Origin: JAVVEG01 sp041751425
GTDB lineage: Bacteria > Pseudomonadota > Gammaproteobacteria > Pseudomonadales > Pseudohongiellaceae
DNA: 64,000 nucleotides
Direction of reading: 5' to 3'
NCBI GenBank assembly: GCA_041751425.1
Contig: JBGSXL010000017.1
Coordinates: forward strand, 62,001-126,000
The first letter of the stretch is position 1, and each line of letters opens with the position of its first letter. The position numbers and the translations under genes are program-made. Positions 17,724-26,366 of this stretch are shown one piece after another. The notes beneath the pieces were generated by a model. It saw only the letters and a list, made by a program, of their open reading frames with translations, made no database searches and had not been told where the DNA came from.

Positions 17724-18812
17724 CTAATCAATTGCTACTCTGGCGAGTGCAGTGTCTGGCAGCCGACCGTATGGGTCTACGCGATACACACGCCCGCGTG
17801 AGACGAACGATCTGACCTCCATGATCTGCATGAATGCCTGACGCACAGGATCAGTGAAATTTTCTGCAGTTTCGGTTTGTACCTCTCCACTGAATTGTTC
17901 CGGATCGATACCAGTCAGTAAATCGACATCTTCGTCATCGGAAGAAATTCGCGGGTAAGCATAAATTGTATAGATACTTGAGGTGTTAAACCCGATCCAA
18001 CTGGATAGCTCTACCATTCTTTCTAAAGGTACCAGTTCACCTACTTCGCCCTTGCTGCGAAAATCCGCTACTTCTCTGTACGCAATTAATTTTTCGATCA
18101 ACTCATCATCCAATCCTGGCAATAATCTCATGGCCTCGCGGGTTGCCATATTCAGGTTCACGGTCCTTCCGGTGCCGTACACAGTAAATGCAGCATCAAG
18201 ATCTACATCTTTGAACAATTCATCGAATCCACGTATCAGACGCAACTCTTCTACGTAATCGAGCTCCGGATTGTTGCGGGCGCGATACGGTGTCTCTAAT
18301 CCCAGATAGTAGTCATCTTCGGCGCCATTGATGCTGGCCAGATTATTCAAGTCTGTCCAGTCCGTCCATGCGGCGAGCAGCTCTTGCACTTGTTGTGGAT
18401 TCGGGCGAGGTCCCAAACGCTTTTCAATCAGAAGTTGCATCTCTTCCCGCGGTAAGCGGTTTAGATTTATTTTTCCGGCGTGATCGTAAATTCGTACAAC
18501 AATATTCTCATCCGGTGCATAACTCAGGTTCAGGGGCTGACCATTGAATCTATAGGCAGGAATTCGAAACTCGCCGTTGCCATCTGTTTCCGGAACATTG
18601 TTAACAGGCAGTGGCATGCGCTCCAGCATCAATTCCATCTCAGCAAAATTGACAGCCTCCATGACAGCAGCCAGATGACTGCTTCCCGTCTTATTGTGAA
18701 ACGCAGTCTTTGCAGAGAGATTCACCTTGCTTGCCAACACGGTAACCAGAATCGTCAACAGTACGGAGGTCCATAGAACAATGATAATTACGGCGCCACT
18801 CTGCCTCTTCAT
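17724..18812 (-). CDS. gspK: type II secretion system minor pseudopilin GspK
   Basis: A 362-residue protein, the large pseudopilin that caps the pseudopilus tip. The prepilin leader MKRQSG precedes AVIIIVLWTSVLLTILVTVL, which lacks the Glu5 found in other pseudopilins, as is normal for GspK. The globular domain contains the SAM-like helices typical of the family (INLNRLPREEMQLLIEKR and TVNLNMATREAMRLLPG). Start: ATG at 18812, with AGGAG 10 nt upstream; a much longer frame to 18962 would place 50 residues before the leader. It is last in the gsp operon, separated by 1 nt from gspJ. Confidence 0.92.
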   Translation of the reverse strand: MKRQSGAVIIIVLWTSVLLTILVTVLASKVNLSAKTAFHNKTGSSHLAAVMEAVNFAEMELMLERMPLPVNNVPETDGNGEFRIPAYRFNGQPLNLSYAPDENIVVRIYDHAGKINLNRLPREEMQLLIEKRLGPRPNPQQVQELLAAWTDWTDLNNLASINGAEDDYYLGLETPYRARNNPELDYVEELRLIRGFDELFKDVDLDAAFTVYGTGRTVNLNMATREAMRLLPGLDDELIEKLIAYREVADFRSKGEVGELVPLERMVELSSWIGFNTSSIYTIYAYPRISSDDEDVDLLTGIDPEQFSGEVQTETAENFTDPVRQAFMQIMEVRSFVSRGRVYRVDPYGRLPDTALARVAID

Positions 18813-18813
18813 A

Positions 18814-19569
18814 TCAAAGTTGCTCCTGTGCGCCAGCGCCAGCAGGTCGTCGCATTTGCAGAGGCTGCGCGCTCGGCGATAATAGCGCCGGCTGTAAGGA
18901 GCGATGCTGGTTGGCGGCAATAGCTGCGACGATATCAAGCGGTTTGCGGTTGCTGCGCGCATCCACAGGCGTCAACAACACATGTACTGCAAAGGGCAGC
19001 ATCATTCGCTCTTCGCCTTGCCAGTTATCCTGCCACAGTTTATTGAACTCCAGGTCCTCATAAAGATAGTTGAAACTGGCTTCGTAGTTCTGCAACAGCA
19101 ATGTTGGCTCAGCGTCATCCAGGCGTTGCTCAGGATCATCTGTGAACGCTGGTGCCAGTTGCAGGTAGACGCCTTCATCCGGCACTGAAAACAAACGCCA
19201 CGCGAATAATCCTGATCCGCGCTGTGGAGACACCGATGACACCCAGCTTATGTGATCTCTTTCACCGGTAAAGTAGATCAGTCTGCCAAGTGTCGTGGTA
19301 TCGCGAAAACTGTGAGGAAAGGCTCCTTGTAAGGCGCGTTCTATCTGCAGAATGGCAATGGTTTCATCCAGCGTTTCATCCAGACCAGAAGCATTGTCGT
19401 CCCAATCTCTGACCACGCTGTAAACGCCCGCACTCAGCATGCCAAGCAATAGCGCGGTCAACGAAAGTGACAGCATTAACTCGATCAGAGTGAAGCCACG
19501 TTGTTGCTTATTGCGGCAATTCGAACCTGACCCAGCGGCTGCCGGAAATGGTTTCTTCAGTGTCTGCAT
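18814..19569 (-). CDS. gspJ: type II secretion system minor pseudopilin GspJ
   Basis: About 251 residues. The prepilin cleavage motif RG-FTLIELMLSLSLTALLLG is clear, with Glu5 present. The start is uncertain: ATG codons at 19569 and 19581 give a leader of 25-29 residues, longer than usual, and neither has a strong binding site; both overlap gspI by more than 60 bp. The globular domain holds FAWRLFSVPDEGVYLQLAP. With GspI and GspK it forms the tip complex that starts pseudopilus assembly. Confidence 0.88.
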   Translation of the reverse strand: MQTLKKPFPAAAGSGSNCRNKQQRGFTLIELMLSLSLTALLLGMLSAGVYSVVRDWDDNASGLDETLDETIAILQIERALQGAFPHSFRDTTTLGRLIYFTGERDHISWVSSVSPQRGSGLFAWRLFSVPDEGVYLQLAPAFTDDPEQRLDDAEPTLLLQNYEASFNYLYEDLEFNKLWQDNWQGEERMMLPFAVHVLLTPVDARSNRKPLDIVAAIAANQHRSLQPALLSPSAQPLQMRRPAGAGAQEQL

Positions 19570-19897
19570 TGATAACTTCATAGGATTGCAAAGAGAAGGT
19601 GGTCGGTTGCGTCTTACGCTCTGGTTCTTCGATGTAATCGACACTGCGAATTTCCAGGCCATCGTCCGGTAGTATCGATTCTACGTCGCCATACTCATCT
19701 TCCAGCAGCGCGAAATTTATTCTGGCTCTGACTGCGGTAGCAGAATACAGGCTGTCCTGTGACTTCCACGCTAGTTGCTTGCTGCCTCCGGCAACGGCAA
19801 ACAAACCACCAAGTACAAACCCGGTGATGGTGAGTGCCACAATGACCTCAAGCAGCGTGAAGCCTGTCTGTCTGTTTGTGTAATGGAAAGAGTTCAT
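19508..19897 (-). CDS. gspI: type II secretion system minor pseudopilin GspI
   Basis: A 129-residue protein with a 12-residue leader ending in QTG before FTLLEVIVALTITGFVLGG, the type IV prepilin N-terminus with Glu5. The short globular domain is of the usual length (120-130). It forms the core of the GspI-J-K tip complex. It starts 1 nt after the gspH stop and overlaps gspJ at its 3' end. Confidence 0.92.
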   Translation of the reverse strand: MNSFHYTNRQTGFTLLEVIVALTITGFVLGGLFAVAGGSKQLAWKSQDSLYSATAVRARINFALLEDEYGDVESILPDDGLEIRSVDYIEEPERKTQPTTFSLQSYEVINADTEETISGSRWVRFELPQ

Positions 19898-19898
19898 G

Positions 19899-20399
19899 TC
19901 AATTGGTATCCATAGCGCTGCTTATGCGACCGGAAAAAGGGTCAATGCGAAATGATGCGCTTCTGTTTCCGGCATTAAGAATAATCTCCCCACCCGAGCT
20001 GCCACCCTCAGGATAGAAATTGACCTCCAACACTTCTTCAACGCGAATTCGCTGCTCTGTGCTGTCTGTAAAATTGACTTCTATGCCTTTACTCCACCAG
20101 ATTGCCTCACCGCTGTTGCGTGCGGTCATAGAAGAAACTTCTACTTCAGATGTGTCCTCACCTATCCGGATTGTCGCTTTTGTGGGCAGACCCTTCACAA
20201 CGGCTATGCGGCGGGCATAGTTAAGCAGCGAACCCAGTTCGCGCACCTGAGCGTTGAAAGTACGTGCATCCAGACTGACAAAATTTGGAGCTATAAGCAC
20301 GCTGGCCGCGCCAAGGATAACCAGCACCAGCATCAGCTCCAACAGGGTGAAGCCGGCAGTGCGATGGTGTTGTAAACTAATTGCCGATGTCCGCGTCAT
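19899..20399 (-). CDS. gspH: type II secretion system minor pseudopilin GspH
   Basis: A 166-residue protein. The leader (MTRTSAISLQHHRTAG) is cut before FTLLELMLVLVILGAASVLI, with Glu5. The C-terminal domain matches the GspH/FimT fold (ARRIAVVKGLPTKATIRI; IILNAGNRSASFRIDPFSGR). ATG at 20399 has GAGG immediately upstream and overlaps the end of gspG by 23 bp; an in-frame ATG at 20432 has no better support. GspH links the tip complex to the GspG shaft. Confidence 0.9.
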   Translation of the reverse strand: MTRTSAISLQHHRTAGFTLLELMLVLVILGAASVLIAPNFVSLDARTFNAQVRELGSLLNYARRIAVVKGLPTKATIRIGEDTSEVEVSSMTARNSGEAIWWSKGIEVNFTDSTEQRIRVEEVLEVNFYPEGGSSGGEIILNAGNRSASFRIDPFSGRISSAMDTN

Positions 20400-20796
20400 T
20401 GTCCTCACCACCTGCACGACCATCTGCACCATACGATATCAGTGTGTACTGGTTGCCTGTGGACGTGTAGACGTAGGGGTTTCCCCACGGATCAGCAGGT
20501 ACCGCGCTGCGTATGTAGGGACCATCCCAACTGGCGCGCCCTGTTTCATTGCGCAGTAGCCCTTCAAGCGTTTCAGGATACTGACCCACATCCAGACGAT
20601 GCGCTGCCAGTGCCGAACCAACGCTGGCGATCTGCGACAGTGCCGCATCACGTCTGGCGCCCTCTGCCTGGTTGAACAAGTTCGGTGCGACCATCACTGC
20701 CAGCATGCCCAGAATGGCCATAACAATCAGCAACTCAATAATTGTGAAGCCCGCTTGCTTGTTATTGCGTTGCTCTGGCTTGCTTGGAAAATTCAT
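20377..20796 (-). CDS. gspG: type II secretion system major pseudopilin GspG
   Basis: A 139-residue protein with leader MNFPSKPEQRNNKQAG, mature start FTIIELLIVMAILGMLAVMV and the conserved GspG core (RRDAALSQIASVGSALAAHR, LDVGQYPETLEGLL, DPWGNPYVY and a final GADGRAGGEDNDADI loop that in homologues binds calcium). It polymerises into the pseudopilus that pushes substrates through the secretin. Start: ATG at 20796, with an excellent GGAGGAG 8 nt upstream. Confidence 0.96.
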   Translation of the reverse strand: MNFPSKPEQRNNKQAGFTIIELLIVMAILGMLAVMVAPNLFNQAEGARRDAALSQIASVGSALAAHRLDVGQYPETLEGLLRNETGRASWDGPYIRSAVPADPWGNPYVYTSTGNQYTLISYGADGRAGGEDNDADIGN

Positions 20797-20844
20797 ATAG
20801 GGCTCCTCCGGGTGTTTCATACTCATCTGCAATCGTCCGTTTAT

Positions 20845-22977
20845 TTAGAGTACAGTATCGTCAATAATTTCCGCTACCAGCTCAAAGCGCTGCAGAATTT
20901 CCAGATACTGGGTTCCATCGCGGTCATTCAGGTTCACTATTTCTGGTCGCAGCACGATAAACAGCTCTTTGCGTTCATTAAGGTTCTGCTGGTAGGAGAA
21001 TAACCGGCCTAACAGAGGAATGCGATTCAGACCGGGTATGCCGGTGTTGATATCGCCGTTGTCTGATTGGATTAATCCCCCCAGCACCACATTTTCACCA
21101 TCCCTCACCACCACCGTTGTGCTGATCTCCTGATTCTGGAAAATCGGATTGCCATCAATGCCTGTGCTTGATTCAACTGACGAAAGGGCCTGCGCAATGG
21201 TCAGATTCACCACACCATCGTCATTGATGCGCGGCGTAATCGTCAACTCGATGCCGGTTGGCCGATACTGAATATTACGAACCGTATTACCGCCTACAGT
21301 TGTCTCCTGACCCGATTGTACGGGCACCTCGGCACCAATCTGAATAATGCCCTCCTGATTGTTGATAACTGTCAGCGATGGTCTGGCCAGCAGGCGGACT
21401 TCATTATTTATCGCAATGGCTTCCAGTGTCGCCTCTACGCGGGCAGCACCATCCAGAAAAGATTTGGTGAACAGCAAACCACCGAGATTAGGCACAAAGG
21501 AAGTGAAGGTCGATGTTGAAATGGGGTTCGCTGCATTGGCAGCAACGCGTGACCAGTCAACACCGAATTGTGTGTCGTTGGTAAGCGTTATCTGAGCGAT
21601 AACAGCATTGATCATGACCTGCAAAGGTACCGCATCTAATAGATTGATGGTGGTGAGTAGCTGACGATAATCACGCGGATTGCTGCGTATCAGCAGACTG
21701 TTGGTCGATTCGTCAGCAACAATAGTAACATTCAAATTAGCTGATACTGACCCGTCCGGCTGAGGTGCAACAGCTCCTGGCACCACAAATGTGCGCGCAA
21801 CAGTCTGACCGTCCGGCCCAACGAAACTTTGCGTGGAAGTTTGCGTGGGAGATTGGTTGGATTGATTCCGCTGCGTTGTATTATTCCTGTCATTTTCGTC
21901 CAACGCGAAGACTTCGGTCAATGTGGTTGCCAGATCAATAGCATTGAGATTCTTAACGCGATAATGAAACAGCTGCTCCGCCTGTTCCTGCCTGTCAGCA
22001 TCAAGAATGCGAATCCAACGCGTGATCTCTGTGAATCCGCGTAACGCTGGTGCGGTGACCAGAATAGAATTTATTCGCTCAAGCCCGCGCACCTGGTAGG
22101 CGGGGGATGAACCTTCAATCATCGTGAGAATATCCGTCAACTCGGTTGCTACATCCGCAGCGTTCGCGTAAGTCAATTGATACAGTTGAATGCCCTGATT
22201 GGCGAATGGATCTGAATCCACTATAGCCAGCAGTTCGTTGATCCTTTGCAGTTGGGAGGAAGATGCAGAGATCGCGAGAGTATTGTTGTTTGAGACCCGG
22301 GTAATGGTTCCCTGCGGCTGCACCAGTGGGCTTAGTATCTGTAATGCTGTGTCCACCGAGATATGAACCAAAGGCGTTATTTGCATGACGCTGCTGGCAG
22401 GACCCTGTCCTGAGTCGGGGCCGACACTGATCTGCTGCGGCAAATTCGACTCCTGTCTGCGCGCATAGTAAATATTGCCAATCTGCTCCAGGCTGATGCC
22501 GGCTTCACGGGTCAGCAATCTGACCAATGGCCAGATGTCTGCGCGCCGTAATGGTCGGTTCTCGGCTGTGCGCATGCTGACTTTGTCATCTATAGTGGGA
22601 TCGATAATGATGGAGATATCCAATGCATCCGCGAGTTCTTCCAACACCGTGCGTAAATCAGCCTGCTCATAATTCAACTGCACGGTATCGTCGCCGTCTG
22701 CAGTCTGTGGCGCCGGAACCCGTTCCCGGAAACCCGAGGCCTGAGGCGGATTGCCATCCCGGTTGATCTGATCCAGTAATGCCTGTTGCGCCTCTATTTC
22801 TCTTTGCTGCGCTTCCGCATCGGCGCCAGGCAATTGCGATGCTGTGCTGCCACCAGACAATGTCGAGCGTGGTTGCGCGGTAGTAGCACCTGCTGCCGGT
22901 ATCGGTTGTTGACTGGAGCTGCTTGCAGCGCACGAAGTCAAAAGCAATGCCAGTAAGGCCAGTGCCAGTGGCTTCAT
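20845..22977 (-). CDS. gspD: type II secretion system secretin GspD, lipoprotein form
   Basis: A 710-residue outer-membrane secretin. The N-terminus MKPLALALLALLLTSC ends in a lipobox with Cys16, so this GspD should be lipid-anchored and may reach the outer membrane without a GspS pilotin, as in Xanthomonas XpsD. The N0 domain (LNYEQADLRTVLEELADALD) is followed by N1-N3 repeats, a Gln/Asn/Ser/Thr-rich loop (near TTQRNQSNQSPTQ) and the secretin core with VPVQSGQETTVG, GIELTITPRINDDG and GLIQSDNGDINTGIPGLNRI. Start: ATG at 22977; the open frame runs upstream to 23094, but that extension has no signal sequence. There are 126 bp between it and gspF; the order D after F is less common. Confidence 0.94.
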   Translation of the reverse strand: MKPLALALLALLLTSCAASSSSQQPIPAAGATTAQPRSTLSGGSTASQLPGADAEAQQREIEAQQALLDQINRDGNPPQASGFRERVPAPQTADGDDTVQLNYEQADLRTVLEELADALDISIIIDPTIDDKVSMRTAENRPLRRADIWPLVRLLTREAGISLEQIGNIYYARRQESNLPQQISVGPDSGQGPASSVMQITPLVHISVDTALQILSPLVQPQGTITRVSNNNTLAISASSSQLQRINELLAIVDSDPFANQGIQLYQLTYANAADVATELTDILTMIEGSSPAYQVRGLERINSILVTAPALRGFTEITRWIRILDADRQEQAEQLFHYRVKNLNAIDLATTLTEVFALDENDRNNTTQRNQSNQSPTQTSTQSFVGPDGQTVARTFVVPGAVAPQPDGSVSANLNVTIVADESTNSLLIRSNPRDYRQLLTTINLLDAVPLQVMINAVIAQITLTNDTQFGVDWSRVAANAANPISTSTFTSFVPNLGGLLFTKSFLDGAARVEATLEAIAINNEVRLLARPSLTVINNQEGIIQIGAEVPVQSGQETTVGGNTVRNIQYRPTGIELTITPRINDDGVVNLTIAQALSSVESSTGIDGNPIFQNQEISTTVVVRDGENVVLGGLIQSDNGDINTGIPGLNRIPLLGRLFSYQQNLNERKELFIVLRPEIVNLNDRDGTQYLEILQRFELVAEIIDDTVL

Positions 22978-23103
22978 TTTCAGTTGGATCAATGTTGGTT
23001 GGTTCACAGCGTGACTCCAATTTAAGTCAGTACATTTACAAGCAGTACTATCAAGTTCATTAAAGCGATGCTCATTGAATACAATGGTCATCAAATTTCC
23101 CGG

Positions 23104-24312
23104 TTAAAACTCCACCGCATTCATACTGAAAACAGCCGACAACATGGTGATGGTGATGCCGCCAACAGCAATACCCAGAAAAAGGATCAAAGCTGGTTGC
23201 AAGGCAGATACCAAACTTTGCATCTGACTCTTCACATAAGTATCGAATGTATCCGCCGTTTTCAGCAGGATACTGCCTGTGCGTCCTGACTCCTCACCTA
23301 CGGCTACCAGTTGATGCAGCAAAGTAGGGAAACGGTTGGTTTTCTCAAGAGAGAGACCCAACCCCGCGCCGCCTCGCACATCTTCTTCCACCTGTTTCAA
23401 ATGGTGAGTGATCTCGGTGTTGCCGACCACTTCCCGCGCGACTCGCAGCGCTCGTATTAAAGGTATGCCCGCCTCAAGCAAGGCGCCCAAAGTGCGTGCA
23501 AAGATTGCGCAATCTTTATATAGCAGCAGAAGGCCCAACATCGGCAGAGACAACAGAAAACCGTCTTTTTTCAACTTGGTTTGCGGATCTCTGTCCAGCC
23601 ATTTCCACCACATTACAAATGCAACCACTGCAACAATAAACAGGTAACCATAACTCTGTAGCCCGGCACTCAGTGACAAAAGAAAAGCAGCCGATGCAGG
23701 AATCTGGGTACCGGAATCCTCAAACATAATCGCAAACTGTGGCACTACAAAAATCAATAACAATGCGACCGATATCACTCCGGTTATCAACAGGACAACC
23801 GGATACACCATCGCAGCAACGATGGCGTTGCGTGTTTTCGCGGAGCTCTCCAGAAAACTGGCGAGATCCGGCAAAAGTTGATGCAGGATGCCGCCTTCTT
23901 CACCAGCACGCACAATATTGACATACATCTTCGAAAACACTTCCGGACGTGACTCCATGGCCTCGGCCAGACTTTTTCCTTCTTTGACTTCACGTCGCAA
24001 TGTGATGACCAGCTGCCGCATTGGTCCCGACTCAGTGATACCTTCCAGTAATCGTAATGCTTTATCCAGAGGCACTCTTGCCTCGACCAGCGTGCATAAT
24101 CCCGTTGTAAAATCCAACAGGTCCGCGTTGCGGATTTTGCGTCTGCCAACGCTGCTGCTTTCCTCCTGATCTGCACGACGTATACGAACAGGCGTCAACT
24201 TCTTGCCCTGCAGTATCTTCAGAGCCTCGCGCTCGGATTCCGCATTGATCTGTCCGCTCTGCAGAGTTCCCTGAGCGTCATATGCCTGATACTTGTAGTA
24301 GCCCGCACTCAT
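23104..24312 (-). CDS. gspF: type II secretion system inner-membrane platform protein GspF
   Basis: A 402-residue polytopic protein of standard length. It has two copies of the T2SSF domain (around 70-195: LLDFTTGLCTLVEARVPLDK; and 275-395: CAIFARTLGALLEAGIPLIR), each followed by hydrophobic segments, and the N-terminal YKYQAYDAQGTLQSGQI strand. It couples the ATPase GspE to pseudopilus growth. The ATG overlaps the gspE stop by 4 nt, so the two are coupled. Confidence 0.95.
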   Translation of the reverse strand: MSAGYYKYQAYDAQGTLQSGQINAESEREALKILQGKKLTPVRIRRADQEESSSVGRRKIRNADLLDFTTGLCTLVEARVPLDKALRLLEGITESGPMRQLVITLRREVKEGKSLAEAMESRPEVFSKMYVNIVRAGEEGGILHQLLPDLASFLESSAKTRNAIVAAMVYPVVLLITGVISVALLLIFVVPQFAIMFEDSGTQIPASAAFLLSLSAGLQSYGYLFIVAVVAFVMWWKWLDRDPQTKLKKDGFLLSLPMLGLLLLYKDCAIFARTLGALLEAGIPLIRALRVAREVVGNTEITHHLKQVEEDVRGGAGLGLSLEKTNRFPTLLHQLVAVGEESGRTGSILLKTADTFDTYVKSQMQSLVSALQPALILFLGIAVGGITITMLSAVFSMNAVEF

Positions 24313-25775
24313 ATCGCTCTGGTCACCCTCACAACCTCTTCAGGTGTTGTCATGCCGGCTGCCAGTTTCTCCAACGCATCCTGGCGCAGCGTTTTCATGC
24401 CTTCTTTTATCGCCTGTTCACGAATAACATTGGCATCTGCACCACTGGCTATTTCATGGCGGATAGCGTCTGACATAACCAGCAACTCATACAAACCAAT
24501 GCGGCCGCGATAGCCTGTACCGCCGCAACGCTCACATCCCGCGCCACGTCTCACACGAGGGTAATCGGCTTTGTTTATCTCCAGCACATTGGCTTCATCT
24601 TCGGACAGTTCGTGTTCACTGCCGCAATCTGTGCAGATACGCCTGACCAGACGCTGCGCCTGAATTGCCAGCAGGCTGGAGCTGATCAAATAACTTTCCA
24701 CGCCCATATCCTGCAAGCGGGTAACGGCACCGGCTGCATCGTTTGTGTGCAGGGTCGAGAAAACCAGATGGCCTGTCAGTGCAGATTCGATGGAGATTTC
24801 AGCGGTCTCGTGGTCGCGTATTTCGCCCACCATCAGCACATCAGGATCCTGCCGCACAATGGAGCGCAGGCCGGCAGCAAAACTTAAACCAATGCTGGCG
24901 TTCGCCTGAATCTGAGTGATACCTTCCAATTGATACTCCACCGGATCTTCAACGGTGATTATCTTTTGCTTCTCGCTGTTTATTTTTTCCAGCGTTGCGT
25001 ACAGCGTTGTTGTCTTGCCACTGCCCGTAGGGCCGGTAATCAAAATCATGCCATGCGGTTGCGTGATCAAGCGTTGATACGTTTTGAGAATGTTTTCCGG
25101 CATGCCCAGTTGTTGCAGACTCACCGCCGTGTCACTCCGATCCAATATACGCAACACGATCGACTCGCCGTGCACACCAGGCAATGTAGAGACGCGCATG
25201 TCCAGTTGCTTGTTGCCAATACGGGAGTCAATACGCCCATCCTGCGGCAAACGCTTCTCTCCGATATCCAGACGCGCCATCAATTTCAGGCGCGATGCAA
25301 CGGCAGTATGAATCTTGATGGGTAAACGCTCGATTCTTGTCATGATGCCGTCTACGCGACAACGCACATCAAGATGATCTTCATTCGGTTCGAAATGGAT
25401 GTCACTGGCATTCAGGTCCAGCGCGCGCGCAAAAAGGTGATTCACCAGGCGAATGATGGGCGCCTCGGACGCCATGTCTTTCAGGTCTTCGTCGTCTTCA
25501 AACCCAGAGACAAAAATATCCTCAGTGTTCTCGATGGTGGGTGACAGCTCCGCACGCCAATAACGAATCAGGCGCCGCACTTCATCACCAACCCCCAGAC
25601 GGAAACGCACTTGCTCATTAAGAATAAAACGAATGCGCGCGCGCAACTCAATATCCGGTAACTCTTCGCAAATCAGGTTTGCTGATGAAGCGAAATCCTG
25701 CGCCGGGGCAATACCGACTGGTTCCAGTAGTTGGCTGAATACGGGAAGCGAAATTGCGTGCTGTGCAGTTGTCAT
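24309..25775 (-). CDS. gspE: type II secretion system assembly ATPase GspE
   Basis: A 488-residue secretion ATPase. It has an N-terminal domain binding GspL (about 1-130), an N2 domain with ASDIHFEPNEDHLDVRCRVD, Walker A GPTGSGKTTTLYATL (about 247), Asp box EDPVEYQLEGI, Walker B DVLMVGEIRDHETAE, a His box (FSTLHTNDAAGAV), and a four-cysteine zinc site (CTDC near 380 and CERC near 414). It hydrolyses ATP at the cytoplasmic face to drive pseudopilus assembly. It overlaps gspM upstream and gspF downstream by 4 nt each. Confidence 0.96.
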   Translation of the reverse strand: MTTAQHAISLPVFSQLLEPVGIAPAQDFASSANLICEELPDIELRARIRFILNEQVRFRLGVGDEVRRLIRYWRAELSPTIENTEDIFVSGFEDDEDLKDMASEAPIIRLVNHLFARALDLNASDIHFEPNEDHLDVRCRVDGIMTRIERLPIKIHTAVASRLKLMARLDIGEKRLPQDGRIDSRIGNKQLDMRVSTLPGVHGESIVLRILDRSDTAVSLQQLGMPENILKTYQRLITQPHGMILITGPTGSGKTTTLYATLEKINSEKQKIITVEDPVEYQLEGITQIQANASIGLSFAAGLRSIVRQDPDVLMVGEIRDHETAEISIESALTGHLVFSTLHTNDAAGAVTRLQDMGVESYLISSSLLAIQAQRLVRRICTDCGSEHELSEDEANVLEINKADYPRVRRGAGCERCGGTGYRGRIGLYELLVMSDAIRHEIASGADANVIREQAIKEGMKTLRQDALEKLAAGMTTPEEVVRVTRAI

Positions 25776-26341
25776 TCGCCATTTCCTGCTGTTGTGCGGG
25801 TGGCGGCTTCTGCTGTTCTGCTGAATCCGACAACCGTGATAGCACCAGAGTATTGATTGCGATTGCGGCGCATATTGAAGCTGGTGATGCCCAGATAGGG
25901 TCGCGACTGTTCTATTCTGCGCAGGAATTCCAGTGTGTTGTTCTGACTATCCAATGTGAAAGACAGCTCCTGCTCAACCAGCAGCCAGCCATCGCCGCGC
26001 AATGGTTCTGCCAACCGCGTTGAACTAATACTGATGCCTGTATCTGTCGCATACTGTCGTACCATGCGCTGAATGTTCGCCGTCAAAAGCGGAATAGCAT
26101 CACCCTGAAATACTTCCGTATCCAGATTCTGTAATTGCGTTTCTATGGCCTCTCTGCGCTCGTTCCAAAGTGCTGCGTTCTCAATCAATCGCTCTTCACG
26201 GGCAATATCATCGCGAATAAACTCAATGTTGTTCTTGCGATCAGCATACGTCTGACTGATAAAAGGCAATCCTCTGGACAAACCAAATATCAATGCCATA
26301 GCAATGCCAGCATAGAGAATTTTTCGTTCTCGTCTGGTCAT
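25772..26341 (-). CDS. gspM: type II secretion system protein GspM-like
   Basis: A 189-residue single-pass membrane protein. The short cytoplasmic N-terminus MTRRERK precedes a transmembrane helix (ILYAGIAMALIFGLSRGLPF), a periplasmic coiled coil (about 30-70, RDDIAREERLIENAALWNER) and a ferredoxin-like domain (AEPLRGDGWLLVEQELSFTL ... YLGITSFNMRRN). The pattern fits Xanthomonas-type GspM/PilO proteins. I chose ATG at 26341 with AGGAAA upstream, which leaves 25 bp after gspL; a longer frame begins inside gspL at 26407. Assignment rests on topology and position between gspL and gspE. Confidence 0.8.
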   Translation of the reverse strand: MTRRERKILYAGIAMALIFGLSRGLPFISQTYADRKNNIEFIRDDIAREERLIENAALWNERREAIETQLQNLDTEVFQGDAIPLLTANIQRMVRQYATDTGISISSTRLAEPLRGDGWLLVEQELSFTLDSQNNTLEFLRRIEQSRPYLGITSFNMRRNRNQYSGAITVVGFSRTAEAATRTTAGNGE

Positions 26342-26366
26342 TTTATTTTCCTGTCTGAATTGTTCA